A stretch of DNA of 46,295 bases from assembly GCF_944324525.1 (NCBI RefSeq), contig NZ_CALUWS010000025.1, forward strand, positions 1-46,295, given 5' to 3'. Source of the stretch: an uncultured Desulfovibrio sp. Its GTDB lineage: Bacteria; Desulfobacterota; Desulfovibrionia; Desulfovibrionales; Desulfovibrionaceae. The notes under the pieces were generated by a model. The model was not told where the DNA came from. It was given only the letters and a program-made list of their open reading frames with translations, and searched no databases. How positions within the stretch are numbered: position 1 is the first letter of the stretch; the number at the start of each line of letters is the position of its first letter. Shown piece after piece: positions 7,030 to 14,717 of the stretch. The position numbers and the translations under genes were made by a program.

Positions 7030-8196
7030 GCCATTGCTCCTTCGCAGGCAAAGCCCCTGCGAGCGTCGTTGTTTGCGCTTGTGCGCTGTGGTCTTCTGCT
7101 GGCGCTGACGCTTTTGTGCGCCTGCGCCGGGAAATCGTCGGACGTCAGGGTGGAGGCCCCGCGCTGGCGGCCTCTCGGTCCGGCGGTGACGGCGGAAGCG
7201 CCGCAGGAATTCGTCCGCTGGCTGGATCCGCGCAATCAGGATCTCACGTCATGGCGCGAGATGGCGCCTACGGTGCGGAAGTCTCTGCGCTATGTCAAGA
7301 GCAAGCCGCAGGGGGCGCTGGCCGTCAACCGGCCCGGGCTCAAGCTGACCTGGGGCGAGATGCGGCGTACGCTGGAACGGCTGGACGCCCTGCTGCCGCG
7401 CCTGGATGCCGAGCCGGGGCTTTTCCTGGCCAATTTCACCTGGAAGGCCGTGCCCAACGGCATAGATTATTCCGGCTATTACGAGCCCTATGTGCGGGCC
7501 AGCCGTACGGCCAAGCCCGGCTATCCGCAGGCCATCTACAAGCTGCCGCCGGATCTGGCCGCCGTGAAGCGGCGCAACCGGGGCCGTTATTACGACCGCC
7601 GTACCATCGAGGAAAAGCAGGTGCTGGCCGGCAAGGGGCTGGAACTGGCCTGGGCGGCCGATCCCGTGGACGTCTTCTTTTTGGAGATACAGGGGTCCGG
7701 GCGGCTCATCTTCGACGACGGCACGCAGGCCTTCGTGAACTATGCCGGACAGAACGGCCACAAGTACAAGAGCTCCGGCCGCATCATGCGGGAAAAGGGC
7801 CTCCTGAAGGAAGGCCATATCTTCGAGCAGCGCGAATGGTTCAAGAACAATCCGCAGCGCGTGAACGAGATCCTGCATGAGAATCCCAGCTACGTCTTTT
7901 TCCGCTTCGGCAACCGCGGCCCCACGGGCGCTATGGGGCAGGTGGTGGACGACTGGCTCTCCCTGGCCACGGACCGCAAGTACATCCCGCTGGGCGCGGT
8001 GGTGGCTTACGGCGTCAACGCGCCCGACCCGGATTTCGGCATCATCCCGCTGCGGGGCATAGGCTTCGCGCAGGACGTGGGCGGGGCCATCAAGCGCAAC
8101 CGTATAGACATCTTCTGCGGCGGCGGCGATCGGGCCAACTATGTGGCCAGCCATCTTGACGCGCACGGCCCGGCCTGGGTGCTGGTGGCGCGGTAG
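7024..8196 (+). CDS. mltA: MltA-type lytic murein transglycosylase, lipoprotein
   Basis: This 390-residue protein cleaves the MurNAc-GlcNAc bond of peptidoglycan to give 1,6-anhydro products, acting from the outer or periplasmic membrane face. A signal peptide with lipobox (LLLALTLLCAC, about 23-33) predicts a lipid-anchored Cys. The MltA domain (YYEPYVRASRTAKPGYPQAI) and the 3D domain (VFFLEIQGSGRLIF to IDIFCGGG) follow. The catalytic Asp is the D of AQDVGGAI or of RIDIFCG in the conserved C-terminal block. The ATG at 7024 is chosen because AGGAAAG precedes it and it gives a full signal peptide. Its stop codon TAG overlaps the first bases of an R1 repeat. Confidence 0.9.
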   Translation: MHAIAPSQAKPLRASLFALVRCGLLLALTLLCACAGKSSDVRVEAPRWRPLGPAVTAEAPQEFVRWLDPRNQDLTSWREMAPTVRKSLRYVKSKPQGALAVNRPGLKLTWGEMRRTLERLDALLPRLDAEPGLFLANFTWKAVPNGIDYSGYYEPYVRASRTAKPGYPQAIYKLPPDLAAVKRRNRGRYYDRRTIEEKQVLAGKGLELAWAADPVDVFFLEIQGSGRLIFDDGTQAFVNYAGQNGHKYKSSGRIMREKGLLKEGHIFEQREWFKNNPQRVNEILHENPSYVFFRFGNRGPTGAMGQVVDDWLSLATDRKYIPLGAVVAYGVNAPDPDFGIIPLRGIGFAQDVGGAIKRNRIDIFCGGGDRANYVASHLDAHGPAWVLVAR

Positions 8197-8343
8197 AGCG
8201 TTCTATCTTTGAAAAAGCTGCGACGCGAGGCGACGGCACAGCGCCGCCCGGCCCAAACCAAGCGGAAAAACTGCGCTTTTGTCGCGAAACGTCAAGCCGT
8301 ATGGTTTGAAGCGCAAAGCGTTTCAAATTGAAAATGTTCTGGT
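8195..8343 (+). repeat. R1 repeat, copy B
   Basis: The copy starts AGAGCG at 8195, inside the TAG stop codon of mltA (8194-8196), and ends AAAATGTTCT. It fills most of the mltA-galE gap and carries the conserved CGCGAGGCG, GCCCGGCCCAAACCAAGCGG and GTATGGTTTGAAGCGCAAAGCG blocks. Confidence 0.88.
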
Positions 8344-8416
8344 CCGCCCAGCCACGGCGGAGCAGACAGGGGGGAGCGCCGCGGCGTGTCGTGCGCCGCG
8401 GGCAGGGAGGAGAGGT

Positions 8417-9403
8417 ATGGCCGTTTTGATTTGCGGCGGCGCGGGCTACATCGGCTCGCATGCCGTGCGCGCCTTGCGCGAGCAGGGCCGCGAAGTGGTC
8501 GTGCTGGATAGCCTGCGGACAGGGCACCGTCAGTCTCTGCCCGCGGACGTGCCCTTCGTCGAGGGCGACATGCGCGATCCGGCCGTACTGGACGCCATTT
8601 TTGCGCGCCATACGGTGGAGAGCGTGCTGCATTTTGCCGCCAGTTCGCTGGTGGGCGAGAGCATGCAGCTTCCGCTGCAGTACTTCAGCAACAATGTGCA
8701 CGGGATGCAGGTGCTGCTGGAAGCCATGGTCCGCCACGGTGTGGAGCGCATCGTCTTTTCCTCCTCGGCCGCGGTCTACGGCGAGCCGGACAGCGTGCCC
8801 ATCACCGAGGAGGCCCCGTTGCGTCCCGGCAATCCCTACGGCGAGAGCAAGCGCATCATGGAGAGCATGATGCGCTGGGCGGCCGCTGCGCACGGCCTGC
8901 GCTACGTCTCCCTGCGCTACTTCAACGTGGGCGGCGCGGCGGCGGACGGGTCCATCGGCGAGGACCACCGGCCGGAAAGCCATCTCATCCCGCTCATCCT
9001 GCAGGTGCCGCTGGGCCGGCGGCCGCATATCACCATTTTCGGCGACGACTACGATACGCCGGACGGCACCTGTATCCGCGACTATGTGGGCGTGGAGGAT
9101 CTGATCGAGGCGCATACGCTGGCGCTGCGGCACCTGGAAGCGGGCGGCCAAAGCGACGTGTTCAATCTGGGCAGCGAGCAGGGCTTTTCCGTGCGACAGA
9201 TGATCGAAACGGCCCGCCGTGTCACCGGCCGCCCTCTGCCGGTGGTGGTGGGAGCGCGCCGCCCGGGCGATCCCGCACGGCTGGTGGCCTCTTCCCGCAA
9301 GGCGGGGGACGTGCTCGGCTGGCAGCCGCGGCAGGGCGTGGAAGAGATCATCGCTTCGGCCTGGCGTTGGCACAGCCGGCATCCCGCCGGCTATAAAAAA
9401 TAG
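8417..9403 (+). CDS. galE: UDP-glucose 4-epimerase
   Basis: This 328-residue short-chain dehydrogenase-type epimerase interconverts UDP-glucose and UDP-galactose (or the N-acetyl forms) using bound NAD+. The Rossmann motif GGAGYIGSH is at 7-15, the catalytic tyrosine-lysine motif is NPYGESKR (about 142-149), and the S-S-A-A-V-Y-G segment supplies the catalytic Ser. GGAGG/AGAGG at about 8407-8415 decides the ATG at 8417; a longer open frame to 8279 lies in the R1 repeat and is not real. It supplies galactose for surface glycans in most bacteria, but no glycan genes are adjacent. A strong terminator follows. Confidence 0.93.
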   Translation: MAVLICGGAGYIGSHAVRALREQGREVVVLDSLRTGHRQSLPADVPFVEGDMRDPAVLDAIFARHTVESVLHFAASSLVGESMQLPLQYFSNNVHGMQVLLEAMVRHGVERIVFSSSAAVYGEPDSVPITEEAPLRPGNPYGESKRIMESMMRWAAAAHGLRYVSLRYFNVGGAAADGSIGEDHRPESHLIPLILQVPLGRRPHITIFGDDYDTPDGTCIRDYVGVEDLIEAHTLALRHLEAGGQSDVFNLGSEQGFSVRQMIETARRVTGRPLPVVVGARRPGDPARLVASSRKAGDVLGWQPRQGVEEIIASAWRWHSRHPAGYKK

Positions 9404-9417
9404 GAAAAACTCCTGAT

Positions 9418-9448
9418 AAAGGTCTTGCCAAACAGCAAGACCTTTTTT
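9418..9448 (+). terminator. Terminator after galE
   Basis: GGTCTTGC (9421-9428) pairs with GCAAGACC (9435-9442) around CAAACA, with AAA before and six T after. A TTGCCA-17-TATGGT promoter-like pair (9425-9453) overlaps it and could drive the next gene, but this is weaker. Confidence 0.92.
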
Positions 9449-9475
9449 ATGGTTATAAAAACCTAGGAGAATGGT

Positions 9476-10492
9476 ATGAAATTACCTTCTCTTTTCAAGG
9501 ATATCCCCCTGCTGGTGGTGACGGTGTTTGCGCTGTTGCTCATCGGCCTGACCTTCACCAAGACACGCAATGCGGAGGCGACCATGCAAAACTCTGCCAT
9601 GCCGCCCCTGAACAAGCAGGAAGCGGCGGTGATCCTGAACAAGGCGACGGAGCCGCCCTTCAGCGGCAAGTTCAACCATCAGGGCGATCCGGGCACCTAT
9701 ATCTGCCGTCAGTGCGGCATGCCGCTCTACAGCAGCGAGGACAAGTTCGATTCCGGCTGCGGCTGGCCGAGCTTTGATGCCGAACTGCCCGGCGCGGTAC
9801 GGCGCTTGCCCGATCCTGACGGGCAACGTACGGAGATCGTCTGTGCCCACTGCAACGGCCACCTTGGCCATGTGTTCGAGGGCGAGGGCTTTACCGAAAA
9901 GAATACGCGACACTGCGTCAATTCCGTAAGCATGGCCTTTGCGGAAAAGGGCAGCGAGGCGGAAAAGGAAGCCTTTGCCCGCCGGCAGGCGGCGGGGCTG
10001 ACCGCCACGGCCATCGTGGCCGGGGGCTGCTTCTGGGGTGTGGAAGACGCTTTCGAGAAGCTGCCCGGCGTCATCGAGGCCGTTTCCGGCTACACGGGCG
10101 GCACCGTGCCCTCGCCCAGCTACGAGCAGGTCAGCACCGGCCGGACCGGACATGCGGAGGCGGTGCTCATCCGCTATGATCCGTCCAAGATCAGCTATGA
10201 GCAGATCCTGCGCCGCTTTTTTGAGGTCCACGATCCGACCCAGCTGAACCGGCAGGGGCCGGACGTGGGCACGCAATATCGCTCGGCGGTCTTCTATGCG
10301 TCGGGCAGTGAAAAGTTCATTGCCGAACACCTCATCGACGAGTTGAAGAAGCTGGGCTACAAGGTGGTGACCACTCTGGAAAAGGCGGGCCCGTTCTACG
10401 AAGCGGAAGCCTACCACCAGAACTTCACCGCCCGTACGGGCCGGGGCGGCTGCCACCTGCCGGTCAAGCGCTTCGAGCAGCGGGCGGAATAG
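9476..10492 (+). CDS. msrBA: Membrane-anchored MsrB-MsrA methionine sulfoxide reductase fusion
   Basis: This 338-residue protein repairs oxidised methionine. An N-terminal hydrophobic helix (about 9-26, PLLVVTVFALLLIGLTF) without a clear cleavage site predicts anchoring with the enzymes in the periplasm. The MsrB domain comes first: zinc cysteines C77, C80, C123, C126, resolving Cys95 in SGCGWPSF, and catalytic Cys147 in RHCVNS, reducing the R-sulfoxide. The MsrA domain follows with catalytic Cys185 in GCFWGVE, reducing the S-sulfoxide. The order B then A is opposite to the Neisseria PilB type. No thioredoxin-like domain is fused, so an outside electron donor such as a DsbD/CcdA-type protein is needed. 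AGGAGA at 9465-9470 supports ATG 9476. Confidence 0.93.
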   Translation: MKLPSLFKDIPLLVVTVFALLLIGLTFTKTRNAEATMQNSAMPPLNKQEAAVILNKATEPPFSGKFNHQGDPGTYICRQCGMPLYSSEDKFDSGCGWPSFDAELPGAVRRLPDPDGQRTEIVCAHCNGHLGHVFEGEGFTEKNTRHCVNSVSMAFAEKGSEAEKEAFARRQAAGLTATAIVAGGCFWGVEDAFEKLPGVIEAVSGYTGGTVPSPSYEQVSTGRTGHAEAVLIRYDPSKISYEQILRRFFEVHDPTQLNRQGPDVGTQYRSAVFYASGSEKFIAEHLIDELKKLGYKVVTTLEKAGPFYEAEAYHQNFTARTGRGGCHLPVKRFEQRAE

Positions 10493-10923
10493 GCAAAGCG
10501 TTGCGGGGAGGGGAGTCTCCCGACGCTGCCCCGCTGGCCGCTGTGTCACCTCGCACAGCGGCCAGCGGTCATTTCCGGCGGCAGGCATGGACGACTGCAA
10601 GGGCCGAGTTTTCCCGGACTGACGACAGGGAAGACACGGCCCACGGCCGGACAAAAGTACGGAGGTTGCCGGAAAAGCTGTGTGGCGCTGACGCAAGGCC
10701 GCAAATCGACAAGACGCCGGAGGAGCCATCCTCCGGCGTCTTGTCGCGCGTACGTTCCACTTGGAGCATTTCAGTTTGAAACGTTTGGCGTTTCAAACCA
10801 TTTGCTTTTGAGGGCGGGTTGCCTCGTGTCCCTGACTCTTCCCCAGAAAAAACGCGCAGGAGAAGGGATGGGGTTCCCCTTCGCCTCCAAACAAGAAACG
10901 GATAGTGGCAACAGGCCCTAAAT
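10493..10923. other. Intergenic region with two strong hairpins, no gene seen
   Basis: About 430 bases contain no credible gene. CTGGCCGCTGTG (about 10526-10537) pairs with CACAGCGGCCAG (about 10546-10557), just past the msrBA stop. A 15-base perfect arm (10710-10724) pairs with 10729-10743 around GCCA (core GACGCCGGAGGA). Neither has a T tract. The remainder 10744-10923 includes an R1 fragment. Confidence 0.5.
10762..10800 (-). repeat. R1 fragment, copy G
   Basis: GGAGCATTTCAGTTTGAAAC at the start matches the reverse complement of the R1 right end, followed by a GCGTTTCAAACCA block. Only the terminal hairpin of the repeat is present. Confidence 0.7.
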
Positions 10924-10953
10924 GCGAAAAGCCCGGTCAACCGGGCTTTTCGC
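10924..10953. terminator. Bidirectional terminator upstream of thioesterase stop
   Basis: GCGAAAAGCCCGG pairs with CCGGGCTTTTCGC around TCAA. On the minus strand it lies about 20 bases past the stop of the PaaI-like gene, and T runs are present on both strands inside the stem. Confidence 0.8.
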
Positions 10954-10974
10954 GTGAACGAAGGGGAAAGGCGT

Positions 10975-11370
10975 CTATTCGGGGAGCGGGACGTCCGTCT
11001 GGAAGCCGGTGGCCATGCAGCGGGCGATGAGCTGTTCGTTGGCGTCGCGCACTTCCACATTATAGCTCTGGATATGGGCTCCCTTGCGCACAAGGTGAGC
11101 CTCGGCCTTAAGGGGACTCGCAGTGCCCGGCCGCAGGAATTCGATGGTGGAGTTGAGGCTGACCACGCCGTGGACCTGCCCCGCATTGGCCGCCGCGCCA
11201 AAGGCCACGTCGGCCAGCGCGAAGATGGCGCCGCCGTGGGCAACCCCCATGCCGTTCTTGTTGTTCTCCGTGATGGGCATGCTGACACGGGCGTATTCGC
11301 GGCTGGCTTCCTCGATGGTCATGCCGAGGTGGCGCACGAGTTTGTCATGTTTGGCTACATAGTTGGTCAT
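10975..11370 (-). CDS. PaaI/YdiI-type hot-dog thioesterase
   Basis: This 131-residue protein belongs to the PaaI-like acyl-CoA thioesterase group, small cytoplasmic hot-dog enzymes that release CoA from aryl- or acyl-CoA. The signature NGMGVAHGGAIFALADVAFG (about 40-59) contains the HGG turn and the acidic residue of the active site. The start at 11370 follows GAGGA at the right distance; an upstream open frame is not coding-like. It is a single gene between terminators, so the substrate cannot be inferred. It is unrelated in sequence to the YbgC enzyme at 6595-7029. Confidence 0.85.
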   Translation of the reverse strand: MTNYVAKHDKLVRHLGMTIEEASREYARVSMPITENNKNGMGVAHGGAIFALADVAFGAAANAGQVHGVVSLNSTIEFLRPGTASPLKAEAHLVRKGAHIQSYNVEVRDANEQLIARCMATGFQTDVPLPE

Positions 11371-11425
11371 GGGTATCCTCGAAGATGGAGTTCGCAAAGG
11401 CGCGGCGGGAAGTGCCGCCGCCATG

Positions 11426-11454
11426 AAAAAGGCAGACCGCCGCGGCGGTCTGCC
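11426..11454 (-). terminator. Terminator after Tim44-like gene
   Basis: A perfect 24-base palindrome GGCAGACCGCCG/CGGCGGTCTGCC (11431-11454) is followed on the minus strand by TTTTT (11426-11430), 22 bases past the stop at 11477. Confidence 0.9.
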
Positions 11455-11476
11455 GAAAAATCAGGCCAGGGAAAGG

Positions 11477-12412
11477 TTAGCCGACAACTTGCTGGATGCC
11501 GTCCAGCTTCCACGTCCCGTTGGTGCGAGCGCGGACGAAGTGCCAGATCTCACGGGCGTTGGACGGCGTCTGCTGCTGGGGATCCTCACGCAGCAGCACG
11601 TCAAAGTACACTTGCGCGCGTTCGTCCGTGCCGTCTTCCGTCACTTCCAGCAACTGGGCATTGACGAGGATGATCTCCGTACGGCTGGGGTTGGGGTCCT
11701 CAGCAAGCTGTTCCCGCAGTGCGTCCAGCACGGCTGGCGTGGCGAATTGCGCGATGTCGTTGAGGTCGCGCTTGTCCCAGGAGGCCTGCAGACGATTGTA
11801 GGCAAGCTTGGCTCCCTGCAGGAACTCCTCGGTATCAAAGCCGGCAGGGATCTGCGGGCCCTGAGCCTGAGCGGCTGCGCCGCCGCTCAAGCCGCCCCAG
11901 GCCTGGGCGGAGTCGGAGCCGGACGAGACGTCGGCATACTGGCTGGCTGACGCATTCTGGGGGAAAGGCGTCTGCACCATGCCGCCATCGGCCCCGGCGG
12001 CAGCGGCGGGAGACGGAGCCGGAGACCCGGCACGGCGCCGGATAAGGAAGCGGTAGGCAAGGTAGATCACCAGGCCGAGGATCAGGATGTCCAGCAGGCC
12101 GCCGCCGGAAAAGCCGCCGCCGGACAGCAGAGAGCCCAGGAGCGTACCGGCCAGCAGACCGCCGACGATGCCGCCCATGCCGCCCAGGAAACCACGGTTG
12201 GGCTGCCCCACGGCATTTTGGCGCTGGGCCGCATTGGTCTGGGCCTGCCGCTGCATGGTGCTGGCAGGCGGCGCGGCCGGACTGCGCATGGCGGGACGGC
12301 TCCCGAAGGAGCGCCCGCCGCCCATGCGGGCGGCTTCCGCCATATCGGGCATGACGACGGCACAGGAGGCAAAAAGGAGAAAGAAGGCGGTGACAAGAGC
12401 TTTGAAAGACAT
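11477..12412 (-). CDS. Tim44-like domain membrane protein
   Basis: This 311-residue protein has a signal peptide (SFKALVTAFFLLFASCAVVM, to about 27), a low-complexity Gly/Ser/Ala/Gln-rich segment (30-75), a glycine-rich hydrophobic stretch (GGMGGIVGGLLAGTLLGSLL), a transmembrane helix (LLDILILGLVIYLAYRFLI, about 106-124) with RRR after it, and a C-terminal Tim44-like domain (about 190-311, including FLQGAKLAYNRLQASWDKRD). The family is named for mitochondrial Tim44 but bacterial members are of unknown role, often as membrane or periplasmic proteins. AGGGAG before ATG 12412 sets the start. A candidate promoter and a double GACGTC motif lie upstream. Confidence 0.85.
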   Translation of the reverse strand: MSFKALVTAFFLLFASCAVVMPDMAEAARMGGGRSFGSRPAMRSPAAPPASTMQRQAQTNAAQRQNAVGQPNRGFLGGMGGIVGGLLAGTLLGSLLSGGGFSGGGLLDILILGLVIYLAYRFLIRRRAGSPAPSPAAAAGADGGMVQTPFPQNASASQYADVSSGSDSAQAWGGLSGGAAAQAQGPQIPAGFDTEEFLQGAKLAYNRLQASWDKRDLNDIAQFATPAVLDALREQLAEDPNPSRTEIILVNAQLLEVTEDGTDERAQVYFDVLLREDPQQQTPSNAREIWHFVRARTNGTWKLDGIQQVVG

Positions 12413-12437
12413 GGTTGACTCCCTGAGGGGGTTGGAC

Positions 12438-12453
12438 GACGTCTGGCGACGTC
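12438..12453. promoter_or_regulatory. Tandem GACGTC palindromes in the Tim44-like leader
   Basis: GACGTC occurs at 12438-12443 and again at 12448-12453, ten bases centre to centre, which is one helical turn. They lie between the candidate promoter and the start codon of the Tim44-like gene. An operator role is inference. Confidence 0.35.
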
Positions 12454-12475
12454 ATGTGGATATGTCACTCTTATC

Positions 12476-12503
12476 TATATAGTCATGGCGTCGGATATGG
12501 CAA
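12476..12503 (-). promoter_or_regulatory. Candidate sigma-70 promoter of the Tim44-like gene
   Basis: On the minus strand TTGCCA (12498-12503) is followed after 16 bases by TATATA (12476-12481), or after 18 by TATAGA. The leader to the ATG would be about 57 bases. Confidence 0.55.
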
Positions 12504-12954
12504 GGGGCAGGTGGCGGACAAGCCGGCAGGCGCGGCAAAAAGCGGGAAAGGCAATAAATGATGCTGAAGCGCCGGAATCTTGCATATCTGATGTATTTAT
12601 AACAAAATGTAACGGTGACCAGCCGCCGTACCGCCGTACCGGCGGCGAAGAGAAAGGGGGCCTGCGCTCCGACGGGTCCGCCAGCCGGCCGCAAAACGCC
12701 GTATGGCGAAATCTCGTTGTGATGCTTGCCAAAGTATCATCTGTGAATGAGGAATCGTATCATGTTATGGCTTGACAACGGTAGGGATAGGGGTAGAAAG
12801 GAAATAAGTAGTTCAAAGAATCACAATGTCAGCGCGGGCGACAGGCGGCAGCCGGGTGGGCTGCCGGAGGTTGTTTGCCGCTTCCTGCCGGGCCGCATAA
12901 TGCAATAGGGGGTTACCAGACAGTTGGTGTATTGCGGCTGACGAATGTGGAGTG
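12504..12954. other. Intergenic region upstream of the YeiH-like transporter
   Basis: No gene is seen. The stretch holds a GC hairpin near 12626-12652 (CCGCC-GTACC-GGCGG), a perfect TTGACA at 12772-12777 with no clear -10, another hairpin around GGCGGCAGCC (12845-12866), and CATAAT at 12896-12901 with a poor -35. The transporter promoter is not settled. Confidence 0.4.
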
Positions 12955-12973
12955 ATCCGCCCGACGGGCGGAT
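12955..12973 (+). promoter_or_regulatory. Leader hairpin before the YeiH-like gene
   Basis: ATCCGCCC (12955-12962) pairs with GGGCGGAT (12966-12973) around GAC, 18 bases before the GGAGGA ribosome site. It may protect the mRNA or tune translation; this is inference. Confidence 0.45.
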
Positions 12974-13003
12974 GTGGTGTCAATTCAATTGGAGGAGATG
13001 TCT

Positions 13004-14449
13004 ATGACAACGAAAGCAACATTCAATGAAGATAAGGTTGCCCTGTTATTGGGTTCAATCATCTTCATTCTTGCCTTGGGCAAGTTCGTCGGCATCGACG
13101 CGCTTGGCTGGGCGCTGAAGATGGGCATGTGGGTGGGTGACCCCATCAAGTGCTGGAGCTCAGCCAGCAAGATCATCCCCGGCGTGGGCGCGCTGTTCGC
13201 CACCTATGCCTTTGTGGCGGCGCTGCTCTGCTTCGGCGTGAAACTGATGAAGGGCAACGTGGGACGCTTCCTGGCGGCCTTCACCGTCATTTTCTTTGTG
13301 GCTGTGGCCTGCTATACCGTGGGCGCCAACGCCTACATCGCGGCCAACCCCACCCAGCTGGAAAAGCAGGGCATCACCTGGGCGCTCGGTCTGAGTACCG
13401 AAGCCGGCCTGATCCTTGCCCTTATCATGGGCCTGCTCATCGGCAACGTGACGCCGGGCTTCGCCAACTGGCTGCGTGACGCCTGCCGCCCCGAACTCTT
13501 CGTCAAGATCGCCATCGTGGTGCTCGGCGCCGAACTGGGCGTCAAGGCCGCCGGCGCGTCCGCCTTTGCCGGCCATGTGTTCTTCCGAGGCCTGTGCGCC
13601 ATCGTGGAAGCCTACCTGCTCTACTGGGCCGTGGTCTACTATGTGGCCCGCAAGTACTTCAAGTTCAACAAGGAATGGGCGGCCCCGCTGGCCTCCGGCA
13701 TCTCCATCTGCGGCGTGTCCGCCGCCATCGCCACCGGCGGCGCCATCCGCGCCCGGCCTGTGGTGCCGATCATGGTGTCCTCCCTGGTCGTGGTGTTCAC
13801 CTGCATCGAAATGCTGATCCTGCCCTTCATCGCCCAGCAGTTCCTGTACACCGAGCCCATGGTGGCCGGCGGCTGGATGGGCCTGGCGGTGAAGTCCGAC
13901 GGCGGCGCCATCGCTTCCGGCGCCATCACCGAAGCCCTGATCATCACCAAGGTGGCCGGCATGACCGGCGTGCAGTATGAACCCGGCTGGATCGTCATGG
14001 TGACCACCACGGTCAAGGTGTTCATCGACATGTTCATCGGCATCTGGGCGCTGTTGCTGGCCTACATCTGGACGGCCAAGTTCGACAAGACCCGCGGTGA
14101 ACGCAGCATGACCTGGGGCGACGTGATGGAACGCTTCCCCCGCTTCGTGCTGGGCTATCTGGCGACCTTCCTGATCATGCTGGCCATCTGCCTGCTGGAA
14201 CCCAACGGCCCCATCCATCAGATTGGCAACAAGGTCTCCGGCGTGGCCAACTGCTTCCGCGTGATCTTCTTCCTGCTGACCTTCTTCAGCATCGGCGTGG
14301 TCTCCAACTTCCACAAGCTGCGTGAAGAAGGCATCGGCCGCCTGGCCGTGGTGTACGTGGTCTGCCTGTTCGGCTTCATCATCTGGGTGGGCCTGTTCAT
14401 TTCCTTCGCCTTCTTCCACGGCATGCATCCGCCGGTCATGGGCGGCTAG
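13004..14449 (+). CDS. YeiH-family (UPF0324) putative sulfate/anion exporter
   Basis: This 481-residue protein is a multi-pass inner-membrane transporter with about eleven or twelve hydrophobic segments. It belongs to the family annotated as putative sulfate exporters (YeiH, Pfam Cons_hypoth698). Typical family blocks are visible, including LFVKIAIVVLGAELGVKA, GISICGVSAAIATGGAIRA and the charged ELW-like region before VKSDGGAIASGAITEALI. It is longer than E. coli YeiH (about 350 residues), with an extra N-terminal part. GGAGGA at 12991-12996 supports ATG 13004; the ATG at 12998 is too close. It is followed after 30 bases by a 53-residue membrane peptide. A role in sulfate, sulfite or sulfonate export is family-based and not proven. 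Confidence 0.82.
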   Translation: MTTKATFNEDKVALLLGSIIFILALGKFVGIDALGWALKMGMWVGDPIKCWSSASKIIPGVGALFATYAFVAALLCFGVKLMKGNVGRFLAAFTVIFFVAVACYTVGANAYIAANPTQLEKQGITWALGLSTEAGLILALIMGLLIGNVTPGFANWLRDACRPELFVKIAIVVLGAELGVKAAGASAFAGHVFFRGLCAIVEAYLLYWAVVYYVARKYFKFNKEWAAPLASGISICGVSAAIATGGAIRARPVVPIMVSSLVVVFTCIEMLILPFIAQQFLYTEPMVAGGWMGLAVKSDGGAIASGAITEALIITKVAGMTGVQYEPGWIVMVTTTVKVFIDMFIGIWALLLAYIWTAKFDKTRGERSMTWGDVMERFPRFVLGYLATFLIMLAICLLEPNGPIHQIGNKVSGVANCFRVIFFLLTFFSIGVVSNFHKLREEGIGRLAVVYVVCLFGFIIWVGLFISFAFFHGMHPPVMGG

Positions 14450-14479
14450 TCATCCCGTGCTCAGTAAAGGAGAACTCTC

Positions 14480-14641
14480 ATGGAAGATAAAGAAGTCAAG
14501 CTGCACGAAGAAATCAAGAATATGGAGTACGAGCCCCTTGATGAGACGGAAATGAAGCTCATCCACTGGAGCTGGGGCCTCGGCGTGGGCCTGCTGGTGG
14601 TGCTCTTCCTCATCAGCAAGTTCGTGATGACCGTCCACTAG
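14480..14641 (+). CDS. Small single-pass membrane peptide, partner of the YeiH-like transporter
   Basis: This 53-residue open frame has AAAGGAG immediately upstream and lies between the transporter stop and a strong terminator, so it is almost certainly translated as part of the transporter operon. Residues 1-27 are charged and acidic (MEDKEVKLHEEIKNMEYEPL...), and residues about 30-48 form one hydrophobic helix (WSWGLGVGLLVVLFLISKFV). It is not recognised as a named family. Size, topology and position suggest a small accessory subunit of the transporter; that is inference. Confidence 0.8.
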   Translation: MEDKEVKLHEEIKNMEYEPLDETEMKLIHWSWGLGVGLLVVLFLISKFVMTVH

Positions 14642-14670
14642 GCCTCACCGTCACCATCTGATTCTGACGA

Positions 14671-14701
14671 GACCGGGAGGGGATTCCCCTCCCGGTCTTT
14701 T
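14671..14701 (+). terminator. Terminator after the transporter operon
   Basis: GACCGGGAGGGG (14671-14682) pairs exactly with CCCCTCCCGGTC (14686-14697) around ATT, followed by TTTT. Confidence 0.93.
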
Positions 14702-14717
14702 GCAAGGAGCGACATCC

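Noticed and set aside
10600-10760. c-di-GMP riboswitch suggested by TGACGCAAGGCC
   Set aside because: The remaining GEMM core motifs are missing and no gene follows on that strand.
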